Shown: positions 36,140-47,398, counted from the first letter of the stretch. The stretch: 64,000 nt of DNA from Myxococcales bacterium (GCA_016717005.1 JADJUF010000039.1:124001-188000), one strand, 5' to 3'. The notes: generated from the sequence alone by a model not told the origin. Program-made: numbers and translations.

Positions 36140-37519
36140 TCAGTGGTCGTGATCGCAGTCGGGGCCGTGGACGTGGCCGGGCTCGTCGGAGATCGGGCCG
36201 TCGGCCGTCGCCTCGGGCGCGACCGGCTCGGTCAGCTTGTCGACCTCGGTGATCGCGGCCTTGCTCACGAGGAAGTCGAGGACCTTGTCCTGGCGCAGCG
36301 ACCAGCGCGCGTTGTCGAGGCGGCCGTCGCGCAGCCACTCGGCCTTGAGCTTCTGCGGCGACTGGTTCTTCGACTTGGCCGCCATCGCCACCTGCACGTC
36401 GAGCTCCTGCTCGGCGACGGTGATCTCCTGCTTGTCGGCGATCGCCTCGAGCAGGAGCTGCCCGCGGACCTCGTCGGCGCCGCCCGGGGCCATCTTGGCC
36501 ACGAGGTCGGGCGTCAGGCCCTGGCCCTCGCGGTCGGCCGGCATGCCGAGCATCTGGCGCAGGCGGTTGTACTGCGCGAACACCGCGCGCTCGACCAGGG
36601 TCTGGGCCACCGGGATCTGGTTGGCCTTCACCAGCGCGCGCAGCGCGTGCTGGCGCGCCTCCTGGGTGATGATCGAGCTCTCGCGCGCCTCGAGGTCGGT
36701 CCGGATCGCGGCGCGCAGGCCGTCGATGGTCTCGGCCTTGCCGGTGTCCTTGGCGAAGTCGTCGTCGAGGTTCGGCACGTTCTTGGCCCGGACCTCGACG
36801 ATCGTCGCCGTGAGCTTGGCGGTGCGGCCCTTGAGGCTGTCGTCGGCGTGGTCGGCCGGGATCTCGATCTCGAGCGCGTGATCGGCGGTCGAGAACGGCA
36901 GGCCGGTCAGCGCGGCGCGCAGGCCCGGCAACGGCTCGCGCTCGGCGTCGTCGAGGTCGACCCCGAACCGCGGCTGGTTGACCGGGTGCTCGCCGATCGT
37001 GCCGGCGATGCTGGCGATGACCACGTCGCCGGCGGCGGTGACCTCGCGGCCCTCGATCGGGACCAGCTCGGTGTGCTCCTTGCGCAGCTGCTCGAGGGCC
37101 TTGTCGACCTCGTCCTCGGGCACGCTCAGGCGCCGGCGCTCGATGGCCAGGCCCTCGTAGCCGGTCGGCTCGACCGCGCCCTTGATCTCGACGATCGCGG
37201 CGTAGGCGAACGGCTCGCCGCGCTTGATCTGCGCGCCCTCGAGGTCGCGCGGCTCGGCGACCGCGCCCAGGCCGTGCTCGCGGTTGGCGCTGGCGAACGA
37301 CTCGCGGATGAGCTGCTCGGCGACGTCGGCGTGGACCCGCGGCGCGTAGATCTGCTCGAGCACCGAGCGCGGGGCCTTGCCCTTGCGGAAGCCGCGCAGC
37401 GCGACGCCCTTGCCGAGCTCGCGGTAGGCGACGTTGAGCCGATCGGCCACCGTCTGCCACGGGACCTCGACGATGAGCTTCTTCTCGACCGGGGAGACGT
37501 CTTCGATGCGGACCTGCAT
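36140..37519 (-). CDS. tig: trigger factor
   Basis: Ribosome-bound chaperone and prolyl isomerase. 459 residues. The N-terminal ribosome-binding domain has the signature GFRKGKAPRSVLEQ; the FKBP-type PPIase domain covers about 155-245 (TAAGDVVIASIAGTIG); the long helical C-terminal chaperone arms follow. The last 20 residues are His/Asp-rich (HVHGPDCDHDH), a possible metal-binding tail as seen in some trigger factors. Its position upstream of clpP-clpX fits the classical tig-clpP-clpX order, here interrupted by 33656-36011. Confidence 0.95.
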   Translation of the reverse strand: MQVRIEDVSPVEKKLIVEVPWQTVADRLNVAYRELGKGVALRGFRKGKAPRSVLEQIYAPRVHADVAEQLIRESFASANREHGLGAVAEPRDLEGAQIKRGEPFAYAAIVEIKGAVEPTGYEGLAIERRRLSVPEDEVDKALEQLRKEHTELVPIEGREVTAAGDVVIASIAGTIGEHPVNQPRFGVDLDDAEREPLPGLRAALTGLPFSTADHALEIEIPADHADDSLKGRTAKLTATIVEVRAKNVPNLDDDFAKDTGKAETIDGLRAAIRTDLEARESSIITQEARQHALRALVKANQIPVAQTLVERAVFAQYNRLRQMLGMPADREGQGLTPDLVAKMAPGGADEVRGQLLLEAIADKQEITVAEQELDVQVAMAAKSKNQSPQKLKAEWLRDGRLDNARWSLRQDKVLDFLVSKAAITEVDKLTEPVAPEATADGPISDEPGHVHGPDCDHDH

Positions 37520-37665
37520 GGGGCGGCGTGGTTACCACATGCCCGCGCGAAAACGAACCGGGGACGTGCCCCGCGCGCGCGGGCGACGTCGGCCGGCGCC
37601 GCCCCTCGGACTTTCAACGCCTTGCATGGATCCCGGGGCCGGGGCCCCCGTGCTACGAGGATCCC

Positions 37666-38301
<636 letters not shown>

Positions 38302-38315
38302 GCGCCCACGGGCGC
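38302..38315. terminator. short palindrome between convergent genes
   Basis: GCGCCC-AC-GGGCGC is centred in the 13-base gap between carbonic anhydrase and the DUF5989 gene and reaches into the latter's stop codon. No T-run on either strand, so terminator activity is uncertain. Confidence 0.25.
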
Positions 38316-38529
38316 TAGAAGATCGAATAGACGAACGGCGCCACGTACGACAGGCCGCTGGTGACCAGCAGCAGCACGCCGGCGAGCAAGAGCACGATCA
38401 CCACCGGCAGCAAGAACCACCGGCCGCGCCCGGCGAAGTGCGCCAGGATGCGCGCGACCGTGGCCAGGCGCGAGCCGAGCCGCCGGAGCAAGCCGCGGCC
38501 CGACGCCGCCTGCGGGGGCGCGGGCGCGG

Positions 38530-38533
<4 letters not shown>
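38315..38533 (-). CDS. small membrane protein, DUF5989-like
   Basis: 72 residues from GTG 38533. A basic amphipathic N-terminal part (GRGLLRRLGSRLATVARILAH), then one long membrane helix (WFLLPVVIVLLLAGVLLLVTSG), ending YVAPFVYSIF. This is the pattern of DUF5989 proteins, found next to SxtJ- and carbamoyltransferase-type genes. The start overlaps the carbamoyltransferase stop (GTGA). It is probably a membrane anchor or assembly factor for the operon's products. It is too short for standard gene callers to weight strongly, but the coupling and hydrophobic profile are clear. Confidence 0.7.
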
Positions 38534-40242
<1,709 letters not shown>

Positions 40243-40244
40243 GC

Positions 40245-41003
40245 TCAGGGCTCCGCCGGCGGCGCGGGCGCGACGGCTGTGGGCGAGACCACCGCGGGCG
40301 AGACCACCGCGGGCGAAGGCAGCCACCGCCGGCGGGTCGCGCGGGCGCGCCGGCGCAGGGGCAGCCACGCCAGCGGCGCCATCACCAGGTAGACCGCGGT
40401 CATCGCGACCGCGTAGAGCGCGTGGGCCAGCGCGCGGCCGGCCCGCCGCCAGGTGCGCCACGCCTGCCACCAGCCGGCCCGGCGCAGCGCGCGCGCGGCC
40501 GCCGCCGGCGTCGGGGACAGGTCGCGCAAGAGGTCGAGCGTGTAGGCCTCGTGGTCGCGCTCGTCGGCGAGGATCGCGGTGAACAGCGCCTGGGTGCGGG
40601 CGTCGCCGCGGCGCGCGAACGTGCGCGCGTAGACCTCGAACTGGCGACGGCCGCGGCGCTCGCCGCGGTGCACGAACGCCAGGAACCCGAGCTCGCCGAG
40701 CCGCGCGAACAGCGCCTCGGTGTCAGCCCGCGGCGGCCCGGTCGGCGCCAGCCCGCCGGCGGCGCGCAGCTCGGCCGCGCGGCGCGTGAACATCGCGGCG
40801 TGGCGGGTCTCGTCGAGCGCGTGGCGCAGGTAGCGCGCGCGGCGGGCCAGCGACGGCGTGGCGTGGGCCGCGGCCAGCAGATCGATCCGGCTGCCCTCCT
40901 CGGCCCGCGCGAACGCCTCGAGCTTGCGCGGCGCGTGCCCGGGCAAGCGCCACACCAGCGGCGCGGTCGCGCGCACGAGCAGGCCGCGGACCGCGTCGAT
41001 CAT
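40245..41003 (-). CDS. ferritin-like di-iron domain protein with C-terminal membrane helix
   Basis: 252 residues. Four-helix bundle with likely metal ligands E36 (EEGSRIDLLAAAHA), E/H in LDETRHAAMF, E in FEVYARTF and the DERDHEAY motif; after about residue 195 a membrane helix (AHALYAVAMTAVYLVMAPLAWL) and an Ala/Pro-rich tail with a duplicated PAVVS. A Pro-rich short repeat near the end comes from a 15-base duplication (about 40281-40311). The family is a rubrerythrin/DUF-type ferritin-like group; the function is unknown. ATG 41003 overlaps the SGNH gene stop by 4 bases. Confidence 0.7.
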   Translation of the reverse strand: MIDAVRGLLVRATAPLVWRLPGHAPRKLEAFARAEEGSRIDLLAAAHATPSLARRARYLRHALDETRHAAMFTRRAAELRAAGGLAPTGPPRADTEALFARLGELGFLAFVHRGERRGRRQFEVYARTFARRGDARTQALFTAILADERDHEAYTLDLLRDLSPTPAAAARALRRAGWWQAWRTWRRAGRALAHALYAVAMTAVYLVMAPLAWLPLRRRARATRRRWLPSPAVVSPAVVSPTAVAPAPPAEP

Positions 41004-43186
41004 GGCGCCGCGGCCGGGGCGCGCGGTGGGCGGGCCGGATCGCGCAGCGCGCACGCGACCCGATCGGCGCACGTGGCGTAGGCCGCGCAGCCGTCATCGA
41101 CCGCGCCGTAGACGCCGGGACAGAACGGCTCGCCGCTGCCGCGGTAGCGCTCGCCCAGGTAGACCTCCTGCCAGCACCGGCACAGCTCGCGGGCCTGGTC
41201 CGACGCGAACGGCGCCGCTTGGTAGTCGCGCGGGGCGTCGGGCTGCTGCGCGACCACCGTGAAGGCCGCGGTCGGCGCGGCGGCGCCCGCGGGCCAGGTG
41301 ACGTCGAGCCGGCGCTGCACGCGCGCCCACGCGAACTCGGCGGTGACCGTGTCGCCCGGGCCGACCGCGACGGTCAGCGCGCCCGAGCCCGGCATCACCG
41401 CGACCATCGCGGTGCCCGAGGTGTCGCGGGTGACGGTGATCGCGCGCGGCACGCTGTCGGCGTTGCCATCGGGGATGCACAGGATGCGCAGCCACGCGCG
41501 CAGGCGCTTGGTCTCGCACCGGGCCGCGCTCGAGCCGGCCACGGTGATCTCGGGCACCTCGCGCCACTGCGCCGGCAGCGGCACCGGCGCCACCGTCGGG
41601 CCCGCCCGTGGCGCCGGCGGGGTGCTGGCCAGGGTCCGGGCCAGCGCGGCCGCGACCGCCGCGTGCCCGCGCGGGGTCATGTGGATGTCGTGATCGAGGA
41701 ACGCGCCCGGCTCGACCGCCCGCAGCGCCGCGGTGGCGTCGAGGGTCGACAGGCCGAGCTGGGCGCCGAGCGCGACCACCTCGTCGTTGAGCGCCGCGAC
41801 GCTGGTCATGTCGATCGGCGTCGCGCGGTACTTCCTCCACTCGTCGGCCGACACCGCCACGTCGATCGGCAGGACCAGCAGCACCAGGCGCACGCCGCGC
41901 TCATCGCAGAACTGCTTCAGCGCGCGGATGACCGGCGCCAGCGGCGTCTCGAGCGCCTGCTGCAGCCGGGCCACGGTCAGCTCGTCGAGCCGGGCCTGCA
42001 GCGCCGGCAGATCGGTCACGCTCGCCAGCACCGACGCGCGATCGGGCGCCCGCGCGGTCGTCATCACCCGCTCGAGCTTGGCGCGCAGCTTGGCGCGCAG
42101 CGCGGCGCCCTTGCGCATGTGGCCGGCGGTCACGACCACCGAGCGCGACTCCTCCGCGCCCGGGACCGCGTCGTAGACGGTGTCGCCCGGCTGCAGGTGC
42201 GCGGCCCGGAGCGCGACGCGCTCGTCGTTGGTGAGCTCGTCGCCGAGGAACCGCACGATCGCCTGATCGAGCTCGGCGGTGCGGCGCTCGAGCTCGGCCT
42301 CGGTCGCGCGCACGGCGACGGTGCGCTGATCGCGCTCGGCCTGGGCCGCGGCCTCGCGCGCGACCGTCTGCGCGCCGATGTCGACCAGGTCGCGCCAGGT
42401 GCCCTCGGACGCGACCGCCTCGCCGTCGGTGCGGCGGTGCCAGGCCCGGCGCAGCGCGTAGAACAGGTGCGAGTTGCGCGCCAGCCAGCCGCGGCCGGGG
42501 AAGTCGATCACGTCGCCGGCGACCTCGGCGCGCACGGCCCAGCCGTCGCGGACCACGTGGCGCGCGGCGTTGGGGCGCGTCACCTCGAACAGGTCGTTGA
42601 CCATGTTGACGGTGAAGACCAGCGTCTTGGGCTGGCGGCTGGCGATCAGCTCGCGCGCGACCGCGGCGTACTCGGCGGGGCCGTAGGTCGGCACGCCGCC
42701 GTTGAGGACGTGGCGGCGGACCGGGTCACCGGCGGGCCGCGCCGGCGGCGCGCCGACGGCGCCGTCGCCGAGCGTGCGCTCGAGCACCGCGGCGAACGCC
42801 TCGTGCTCCTCGACGCCGAGCCCGAACACCTGCGAGTCGCCGACCACGAGCACGTCGTCGGGCCCCGGCGGCGCGAAGTCGGGGCCGCGGTAGCCGGCGC
42901 GGTTGATGCGCACGCTGGTGATGGGGTTGTCGGGGTAGACGAAGCGCTGGCGCGCGCCCGGCCGCAGGCGCACGCCGAGCGCGCGGTCGGCCACGTAGAC
43001 GTTGAGCTTCGGGAAGCCGTGGTGGTCGCGGATGCGGAACATCCACTCCGCCGCGACCAGGCCCACGACCAGGCCAGCCACCACCATCGCCACGCGCCGC
43101 GGCCAGCGTCGGCGGCGGGTCGGCGCGGCCGGGGTCACCGGGGTCGCGGCCGGCGTCGGCGTCGTTGAGGCAGCGGCAGCGTCCAT
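41000..43186 (-). CDS. SGNH-hydrolase-type membrane-anchored protein
   Basis: 728 residues with one N-terminal membrane anchor (about 32-48). The SGNH/GDSL nucleophile is S118 in VVGDSQVFGLGVEEHE; the Gly block is LNGGVPTYGPAEY, the Asn block TVNMVNDLFE, and the catalytic Asp-His pair sits in LDHDIHMTPRGH. A helical insertion (about 270-380) interrupts the fold. The C-terminal 170 residues form a beta-rich extracytoplasmic domain with many Cys (CRCWQEVYLG, CPGVYGAVDDGCAAYATC). It is probably an esterase or acetyl/acyl-modifying partner acting on polysaccharide. It heads the four-gene operon ending with the DUF5989-like gene. Confidence 0.8.
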   Translation of the reverse strand: MDAAAASTTPTPAATPVTPAAPTRRRRWPRRVAMVVAGLVVGLVAAEWMFRIRDHHGFPKLNVYVADRALGVRLRPGARQRFVYPDNPITSVRINRAGYRGPDFAPPGPDDVLVVGDSQVFGLGVEEHEAFAAVLERTLGDGAVGAPPARPAGDPVRRHVLNGGVPTYGPAEYAAVARELIASRQPKTLVFTVNMVNDLFEVTRPNAARHVVRDGWAVRAEVAGDVIDFPGRGWLARNSHLFYALRRAWHRRTDGEAVASEGTWRDLVDIGAQTVAREAAAQAERDQRTVAVRATEAELERRTAELDQAIVRFLGDELTNDERVALRAAHLQPGDTVYDAVPGAEESRSVVVTAGHMRKGAALRAKLRAKLERVMTTARAPDRASVLASVTDLPALQARLDELTVARLQQALETPLAPVIRALKQFCDERGVRLVLLVLPIDVAVSADEWRKYRATPIDMTSVAALNDEVVALGAQLGLSTLDATAALRAVEPGAFLDHDIHMTPRGHAAVAAALARTLASTPPAPRAGPTVAPVPLPAQWREVPEITVAGSSAARCETKRLRAWLRILCIPDGNADSVPRAITVTRDTSGTAMVAVMPGSGALTVAVGPGDTVTAEFAWARVQRRLDVTWPAGAAAPTAAFTVVAQQPDAPRDYQAAPFASDQARELCRCWQEVYLGERYRGSGEPFCPGVYGAVDDGCAAYATCADRVACALRDPARPPRAPAAAP

Positions 43187-43317
43187 GGGTAGGCGGCGAC
43201 GTGGTCGGGCAACGCCGGAGCGCCGAGGATAATTTCTCGGACGCCCGCGACCAGGATACGCCGTCCGCCGGCGGCGCGCCCGCGGACAGCCGGGCGCCCT
43301 TCGATCGAGGCGGCAGT

Positions 43318-44046
43318 TCAGCCGCAGCCGCCGCCGCACCGCCCCATGCAGTCCATGCTGACCTCGCAGTCCCAGCCACACATGAGCTCATACGCGACGC
43401 CCATCCCGGCCCCGCAGGTGATGCACGCGTAGTCGTGGAGGCAGCACGGGTTGTACCAGGCGCACGCCAGCTTGCCCGCGGCGCTCGCCGGCAGCATCGC
43501 GATCTGGGCCTGGTGATCGGCCGCCGTGTGGTAGGCCTGCGTCGTCGGGTTGGCCAGGTACTCCGGGCACGGCGCCGCCTCACTCGTGCCGGCGTGAGCG
43601 ATCGCGCGGAGCACCAGCACCTGGTGCAACACCAGCGCCACGTGGGTATCGAGGTCAGGTTGATCGGCGCCACCGAGCGACGTCAAGTACGGCACCAGGG
43701 CCTCGACCGCGGCCTCGTAGGTCGCCGCGTCGCCGACGGTCGCGCGCTGTGCCGCGGCGTCGACCACCGCCATCATCTCGTCACTGCCGTAGGCGCCGAC
43801 ATCGAACGGCATGTCGATCTGCGTCAGGACCTTGCCGTCGAGCGTGCGCAAGGTCGAGCTCGCGCCCGTGTCGCCGAAGTGTCCCTCGAGCACGAAGCTG
43901 ACCTCGGGTGAGACCACGCGCACAGCGAGGCCGCTCGTGGGATCGACGGAGACCTGGATGCCTTGCGCTGGCGCTGGCGACTCGAGCTCGGTGGAGGCAC
44001 AGGCGGTCAGGAGAGCGAAGGTCGCAAACAGGGTCGTCAGCTTCAC
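43318..44046 (-). CDS. Cys-rich lipoprotein of unknown function
   Basis: 242 residues from GTG 44046 (GAGG just upstream). Lipoprotein signal TLFATFALLTACAS (lipobox Cys near 16). The middle is helical (LDTHVALVLHQVLVLRAI), and the last 65 residues hold 11 cysteines (AWYNPCCLHDYACITCGAG, CGWDCEVSMDCMGRCGGGCG). The CC-x-HD-x2-C segment recalls a phospholipase A2 active site but the spacing is off. Codon usage is less biased than that of its neighbours and the promoter region is AT-rich, which may hint at foreign origin. Confidence 0.6.
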   Translation of the reverse strand: MKLTTLFATFALLTACASTELESPAPAQGIQVSVDPTSGLAVRVVSPEVSFVLEGHFGDTGASSTLRTLDGKVLTQIDMPFDVGAYGSDEMMAVVDAAAQRATVGDAATYEAAVEALVPYLTSLGGADQPDLDTHVALVLHQVLVLRAIAHAGTSEAAPCPEYLANPTTQAYHTAADHQAQIAMLPASAAGKLACAWYNPCCLHDYACITCGAGMGVAYELMCGWDCEVSMDCMGRCGGGCG

Positions 44047-44173
44047 GGGGACCTCGTAAATGTTGTGGGGTCCGTTACGTGAATGCGAGCTTCGTGCCGA
44101 TCTCACAGCACGACAACTACTTATACAAACTGGATCGATATTACTCAAAAGGTGTCATTCTTGGTCTGTGAAT
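44047..44173 (-). promoter_or_regulatory. AT-rich promoter region of the Cys-rich lipoprotein gene
   Basis: This 127-base gap is the most AT-rich stretch of the window. On the minus strand TTGAGT (44143-44148 reversed) and TATAAG (44120-44125 reversed) are separated by exactly 17 bases, matching a sigma-70 promoter. The leader from there to GTG 44046 is about 65 bases. Confidence 0.55.
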
Positions 44174-45817
44174 TCATCCCGACGGGGTGATCTCATCGAT
44201 GCGCTCAAGGTGGTAGGCGACGGCGGCGTCGGGGCCGCGGGCCGCGAGGGCGGTCAGCGCGACGTGGGCGGCGGGGCGGTCGCCGGCGCGCACGAGCGCG
44301 ACGGCGGCGCGGTAGTCGGCGAGCGTGGCGTGGCGCGGGTCGTCGTCGGTGAGGAGCTCGTAGACCTCGGTCGGCTCGGCCCGGCCACGCAGGACCAGCG
44401 TGTCGAGCCAGCGGGCCCGGGCCTGGGCGCCGGCGGCGGCGACGAGGGTCCCTGACGCCACCAGCCGCGCGCCGAACGTCTTGCACAGCCCCTCGAGCCG
44501 CGACGCGACGTTGACCGCGTCGCCGATGACCGTGTACTCGAGCTTGCGGGCGCTGCCGATCGAGCCCGCGACGACGTCGCCCGCGTGGATCGCGATGCCG
44601 ACCTCGACCGGCGCGGCGCCGCGCTCGATCCGCGCGCGGTTCCAGGTCGCCAGCGCCGCCAGCATCGCGAGCGCCGCCGCGACCGCCGCCGCCTCGGGCG
44701 CGGCCCCGTCGTCGAGCGAGCCCCAGTCGGCCATGATCGCGTCGCCGATGAACTTGTCGATCCGCCCGCCGTGGCGGGTGATCACCGTCGTCATCTGGTC
44801 GAGGTAGTCGTTGAGCAACGCGACCACCTCCTCCGGCGCCAGCCCCTCGGCCAGCGTCGTGAAGCGGCGCACGTCCACGAACATCACCGCGGCGTGCCGG
44901 CGCTGGCCGCGCACGGCCTGCGACCGATCGACCAGCATCCGCTCGACCAGCTCGGGCGACACGTACTGGCCGAACGTCGCCTTGATGAACTCGCGCTCCT
45001 CGAGCCCGTGGGCCATCTCGTCGAAGCGACGCCCGACCACCCCGAACTCGTCGGAGCGGTGCAACCCGGCCCGCACCTGCAGCTGCCCCGACGCGATCGC
45101 GTTGGTGGCCTCGACCATCCGCGCCAGCGGCGTCCGCACGCTGCGCGCGACCACCATCGCCAGCACCACCAGCGCGACCAGCGCGATCGCCAGCACCGCC
45201 AGCGCCACCACCGCGGCCTCGCGCTTGATCGCCGCCAGCCGGGTGGCGCGCACGTCGACGCCGACGATCGCCACCGCGGCGCCGCCGCCGTCGCGGATCG
45301 GCGCGTACCCCGACAGCACGTTGCCCCAGGCGTCGCGGTAGGGCGTGTCCTCGACCGTCGGGCGCTCGAACCCGCGCACCATGGCGGTCGCGCGGCCGAG
45401 CGGGTACGCCTCCCCGGGCAGCCCGGCCGCCGCGTCGGCGCGGATCACCACGTCGATGACGATCTCGAGCGCGTCGGGCCGGGGCCCGCGCCGCATCACG
45501 TACAGGTCGGAGAAGTCGGGCTCGGCCTCCGCGACCGCGCGGAACCGCGCCGCCAGCCGCTGGTAGGTGGGCCCGTCGACGTCCGCCGGCGTGCGGATCG
45601 CGGCCACGTCGTCGGCGGTGATCGACGCCGCGAGCGTCATCGCCGCGATCTTCAGCCGCGCCTGCAGCGCGGTCAGCTCGCGCTCGACGCCGCGCAGGTA
45701 GAAGAACCCCGCCACGCTCAGCAACACCGCCAGCACCAGCCCGCCGTACATGACCGACAGCCGCACGTGGAAGCGCTGCCACAGGCGCAGGCCGTCGGTC
45801 GTCGAGGGTTCAGCCAC
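44174..45817 (-). CDS. membrane-bound adenylate/guanylate cyclase with sensor and HAMP domains
   Basis: 547 residues. Membrane helices at about 18-42 and 200-222 flank an extracytoplasmic CACHE-like sensor (ADVDGPTYQRLAARFRAV, GNVLSGYAPIRDGGGAAVAI). A HAMP domain (RSVRTPLARMVEATNAIASG, DEFGVVGRRFDEMAHGL) links to a class III cyclase (about 310-480): metal Asp in VMFVDVRRFTTL and DAIMADWG, substrate region KLEYTVIGDAVNVASRLEG. The purine-specifying Lys/Asp positions were not resolved, so cAMP versus cGMP is open. Starts with GTG 45817. It sits between a lipoprotein gene and a MAPEG gene on the same strand. Confidence 0.9.
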   Translation of the reverse strand: MAEPSTTDGLRLWQRFHVRLSVMYGGLVLAVLLSVAGFFYLRGVERELTALQARLKIAAMTLAASITADDVAAIRTPADVDGPTYQRLAARFRAVAEAEPDFSDLYVMRRGPRPDALEIVIDVVIRADAAAGLPGEAYPLGRATAMVRGFERPTVEDTPYRDAWGNVLSGYAPIRDGGGAAVAIVGVDVRATRLAAIKREAAVVALAVLAIALVALVVLAMVVARSVRTPLARMVEATNAIASGQLQVRAGLHRSDEFGVVGRRFDEMAHGLEEREFIKATFGQYVSPELVERMLVDRSQAVRGQRRHAAVMFVDVRRFTTLAEGLAPEEVVALLNDYLDQMTTVITRHGGRIDKFIGDAIMADWGSLDDGAAPEAAAVAAALAMLAALATWNRARIERGAAPVEVGIAIHAGDVVAGSIGSARKLEYTVIGDAVNVASRLEGLCKTFGARLVASGTLVAAAGAQARARWLDTLVLRGRAEPTEVYELLTDDDPRHATLADYRAAVALVRAGDRPAAHVALTALAARGPDAAVAYHLERIDEITPSG

Positions 45818-45850
45818 GCGCCTGCACTGTACCTCCGCGGCCGCCCGCGA

Positions 45851-46237
45851 TCACAGCATCGAGCTGGCGATCAGCCCCATGCCCACGACCGCGACCGCCC
45901 ACAGGCCGGTGCGCACGTACTGGACGCCGGCCAGGTAGGTCGGGAAGTAGACCACCCGCGCGAAGAAGAACAGCCGCGCGCCCAGCACGACCCGATCATG
46001 CCCGCCGTGCCCCGACATCTGCGCGGCCATGAGGATCGCCGTGAACAGGACCAGGTTCTCGATCATGTTGCGGGCCGCGCGCTCGGCGCGGCCGGCCAGC
46101 GGCGTCGGCGGCGGCAGGTCCTCGCGGTTGCCGAACGCGACGGCGACGTTGCCACCGGCGCGGATCAGCGACGCCGTCAGCACCATCAACCAGGTCAGGA
46201 TCGCGGAGTAGGCCAGCAGCCGCACGTCGGTGGTCAT
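45851..46237 (-). CDS. MAPEG family membrane protein
   Basis: 128 residues with four membrane helices. MAPEG signatures: AFGNREDLPPPTPLAGRAERAARNMIENLVLFTAI (seen in two parts, residues about 34-68) and RLFFFARVVYFPTYLAGV. Members include glutathione S-transferase-like enzymes of eicosanoid metabolism; bacterial homologues are mostly uncharacterised. ATG 46237; 33 bases upstream of the cyclase gene on the same strand, so possibly co-transcribed. Confidence 0.85.
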   Translation of the reverse strand: MTTDVRLLAYSAILTWLMVLTASLIRAGGNVAVAFGNREDLPPPTPLAGRAERAARNMIENLVLFTAILMAAQMSGHGGHDRVVLGARLFFFARVVYFPTYLAGVQYVRTGLWAVAVVGMGLIASSML

Positions 46238-46287
46238 GGCGCATGGTCGGGCCCGCCCGATCGCGCCGCAACTTCCTGGCGGCGACG

Positions 46288-46414
46288 CACCCTCGACGCG
46301 CCCGCCACCTCGATCGGCGCCTGCCACCGCTCGGCACCCTCGACGCGCCCGCCACCGGGGTCGGCGCCTGCCACCGCTCGGCACCCTCGACGCGCCGCCA
46401 CCGGGATCGGCGCG
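46288..46414. repeat. three tandem copies of a 47-base repeat
   Basis: Units starting CACCCTCGACGCGCC at 46288, 46335 and 46382 are spaced exactly 47 bases; the third is slightly shortened. They fill much of the 270-base gap between the MAPEG and LysR genes. The period is not a multiple of three and no frame with normal codon bias runs through, so the array looks non-coding. Confidence 0.85.
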
Positions 46415-46507
46415 TGGGCTCGCCGCGTCCCCCGATGGCCCAGCGACCACCCTGCCGTGTGCGCTCGGCGCCGACGTGGAGACCAGCGTCGGCACCACCA
46501 CCGCGCG

Positions 46508-47377
46508 TCACCCGCCGGTCAGCGCCGCGATCAGCCGACGCGCGGCCGGGCCCGGCTGGCCGCGGTGGTACAGGCGCGGGTGGAACACGTGCCGCGCGCT
46601 GCGGGTCCAGCGGATCCGGCGCAGGCGTCCGCGGGTCAGGTCGTCGGCGACGAGCGCGTCGGGCAGCCAGCCGTAGCCGATGCCCGCCAGGACCGCCGCG
46701 CGCTTCGCCGTGAAGTCGTTGAGGTGCACGGTCGAGTGGGCCTCGATCGCCGAGGTCGGCAGCTCGAGCCGCGGGTCCGAGCCGCGCACGGTCACGAGCA
46801 GGTGCCGCCGCAGCGCCCGGACGTCGTGGCGGCCGTGCGCGAGCGGGTGATCGGCCCGCACGACCAGCGACGCCGGCAGGGCCGGCAGCGCGACCGCGGT
46901 CAGCGCCACCCGCGGCGGCACCACCGCGATCATCAGATCGGCGGCGGTGCGCACGAACGCGTCCTCGACCCCAGCCAGGAAGTCGGCGCGCACGTCGATC
47001 CGGGTCGGCGCGCGCTCGGCCGCCAGCCGGCCGACCGCGATCAGCAGCGGCTCGATCGGCACGATGCCGTCGAACACCACCGTCAGCGTCGGCTCCCACC
47101 CGGCCCGCAGCTCGACCACCGCCGCCGCCAGGTCGGCCTCGGCCGCCAGCACCGCGCGGCCACCGTCGAGCACCCGGCGGCCGTGCGCCGACAGCGCGGT
47201 CCGGTAGCCCGAGCGGTCGACCACCGGGAACCCGAGCGCGTCCTCGAGGGTCCGGATCAGGTACAGCACCGAGGTGTGCCCGCGCCCGAGCGCGGCGGCC
47301 GCGGCGGCGAAGGTGCCGGTCCGCGCCAGCGCGTCGAGCGCCCGGAGCTGCTCGAGCGTGACCTCGACCTTGTTCAT
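46508..47377 (-). CDS. LysR-family transcriptional regulator
   Basis: 289 residues from ATG 47377 (a GTG 9 bases earlier is possible). Winged HTH at residues 1-60 (LEQLRALDALARTGTFAAAA, HTSVLYLIRTLEDALGFPVVDR), then the two-lobed effector domain (VPIEPLLIAVGRLAAE, LVVRADHPLAHGRHDV, KRAAVLAGIGYGWLPD). Transcribed divergently from hmgA-hppD with 66 bases between, containing a palindromic site, so it most likely controls tyrosine/homogentisate catabolism in response to a pathway metabolite. Confidence 0.9.
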   Translation of the reverse strand: MNKVEVTLEQLRALDALARTGTFAAAAAALGRGHTSVLYLIRTLEDALGFPVVDRSGYRTALSAHGRRVLDGGRAVLAAEADLAAAVVELRAGWEPTLTVVFDGIVPIEPLLIAVGRLAAERAPTRIDVRADFLAGVEDAFVRTAADLMIAVVPPRVALTAVALPALPASLVVRADHPLAHGRHDVRALRRHLLVTVRGSDPRLELPTSAIEAHSTVHLNDFTAKRAAVLAGIGYGWLPDALVADDLTRGRLRRIRWTRSARHVFHPRLYHRGQPGPAARRLIAALTGG

Positions 47378-47381
47378 GATG

Positions 47382-47398
47382 TGCACATTGTTGGTGCA
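47382..47398. promoter_or_regulatory. LysR-type operator palindrome
   Basis: TGCAC (47382-47386), 7 bases ATTGTTG, GTGCA (47394-47398): a perfect dyad with 5-base arms matching the T-N11-A core of LysR sites. It lies 5 bases upstream of the LysR ATG and 46 bases upstream of hmgA, placed to control both. Confidence 0.65.

Noticed and set aside
38315..38345. APFVY at the end of the DUF5989-like protein as a further borosin core
   Set aside because: Single occurrence, in a conserved family tail, unrelated strand and context; coincidence.
43318..43520. Phospholipase A2 active site in CCLHDYAC
   Set aside because: Residue spacing around the His differs from the PLA2 pattern and the rest of the fold is not visible.
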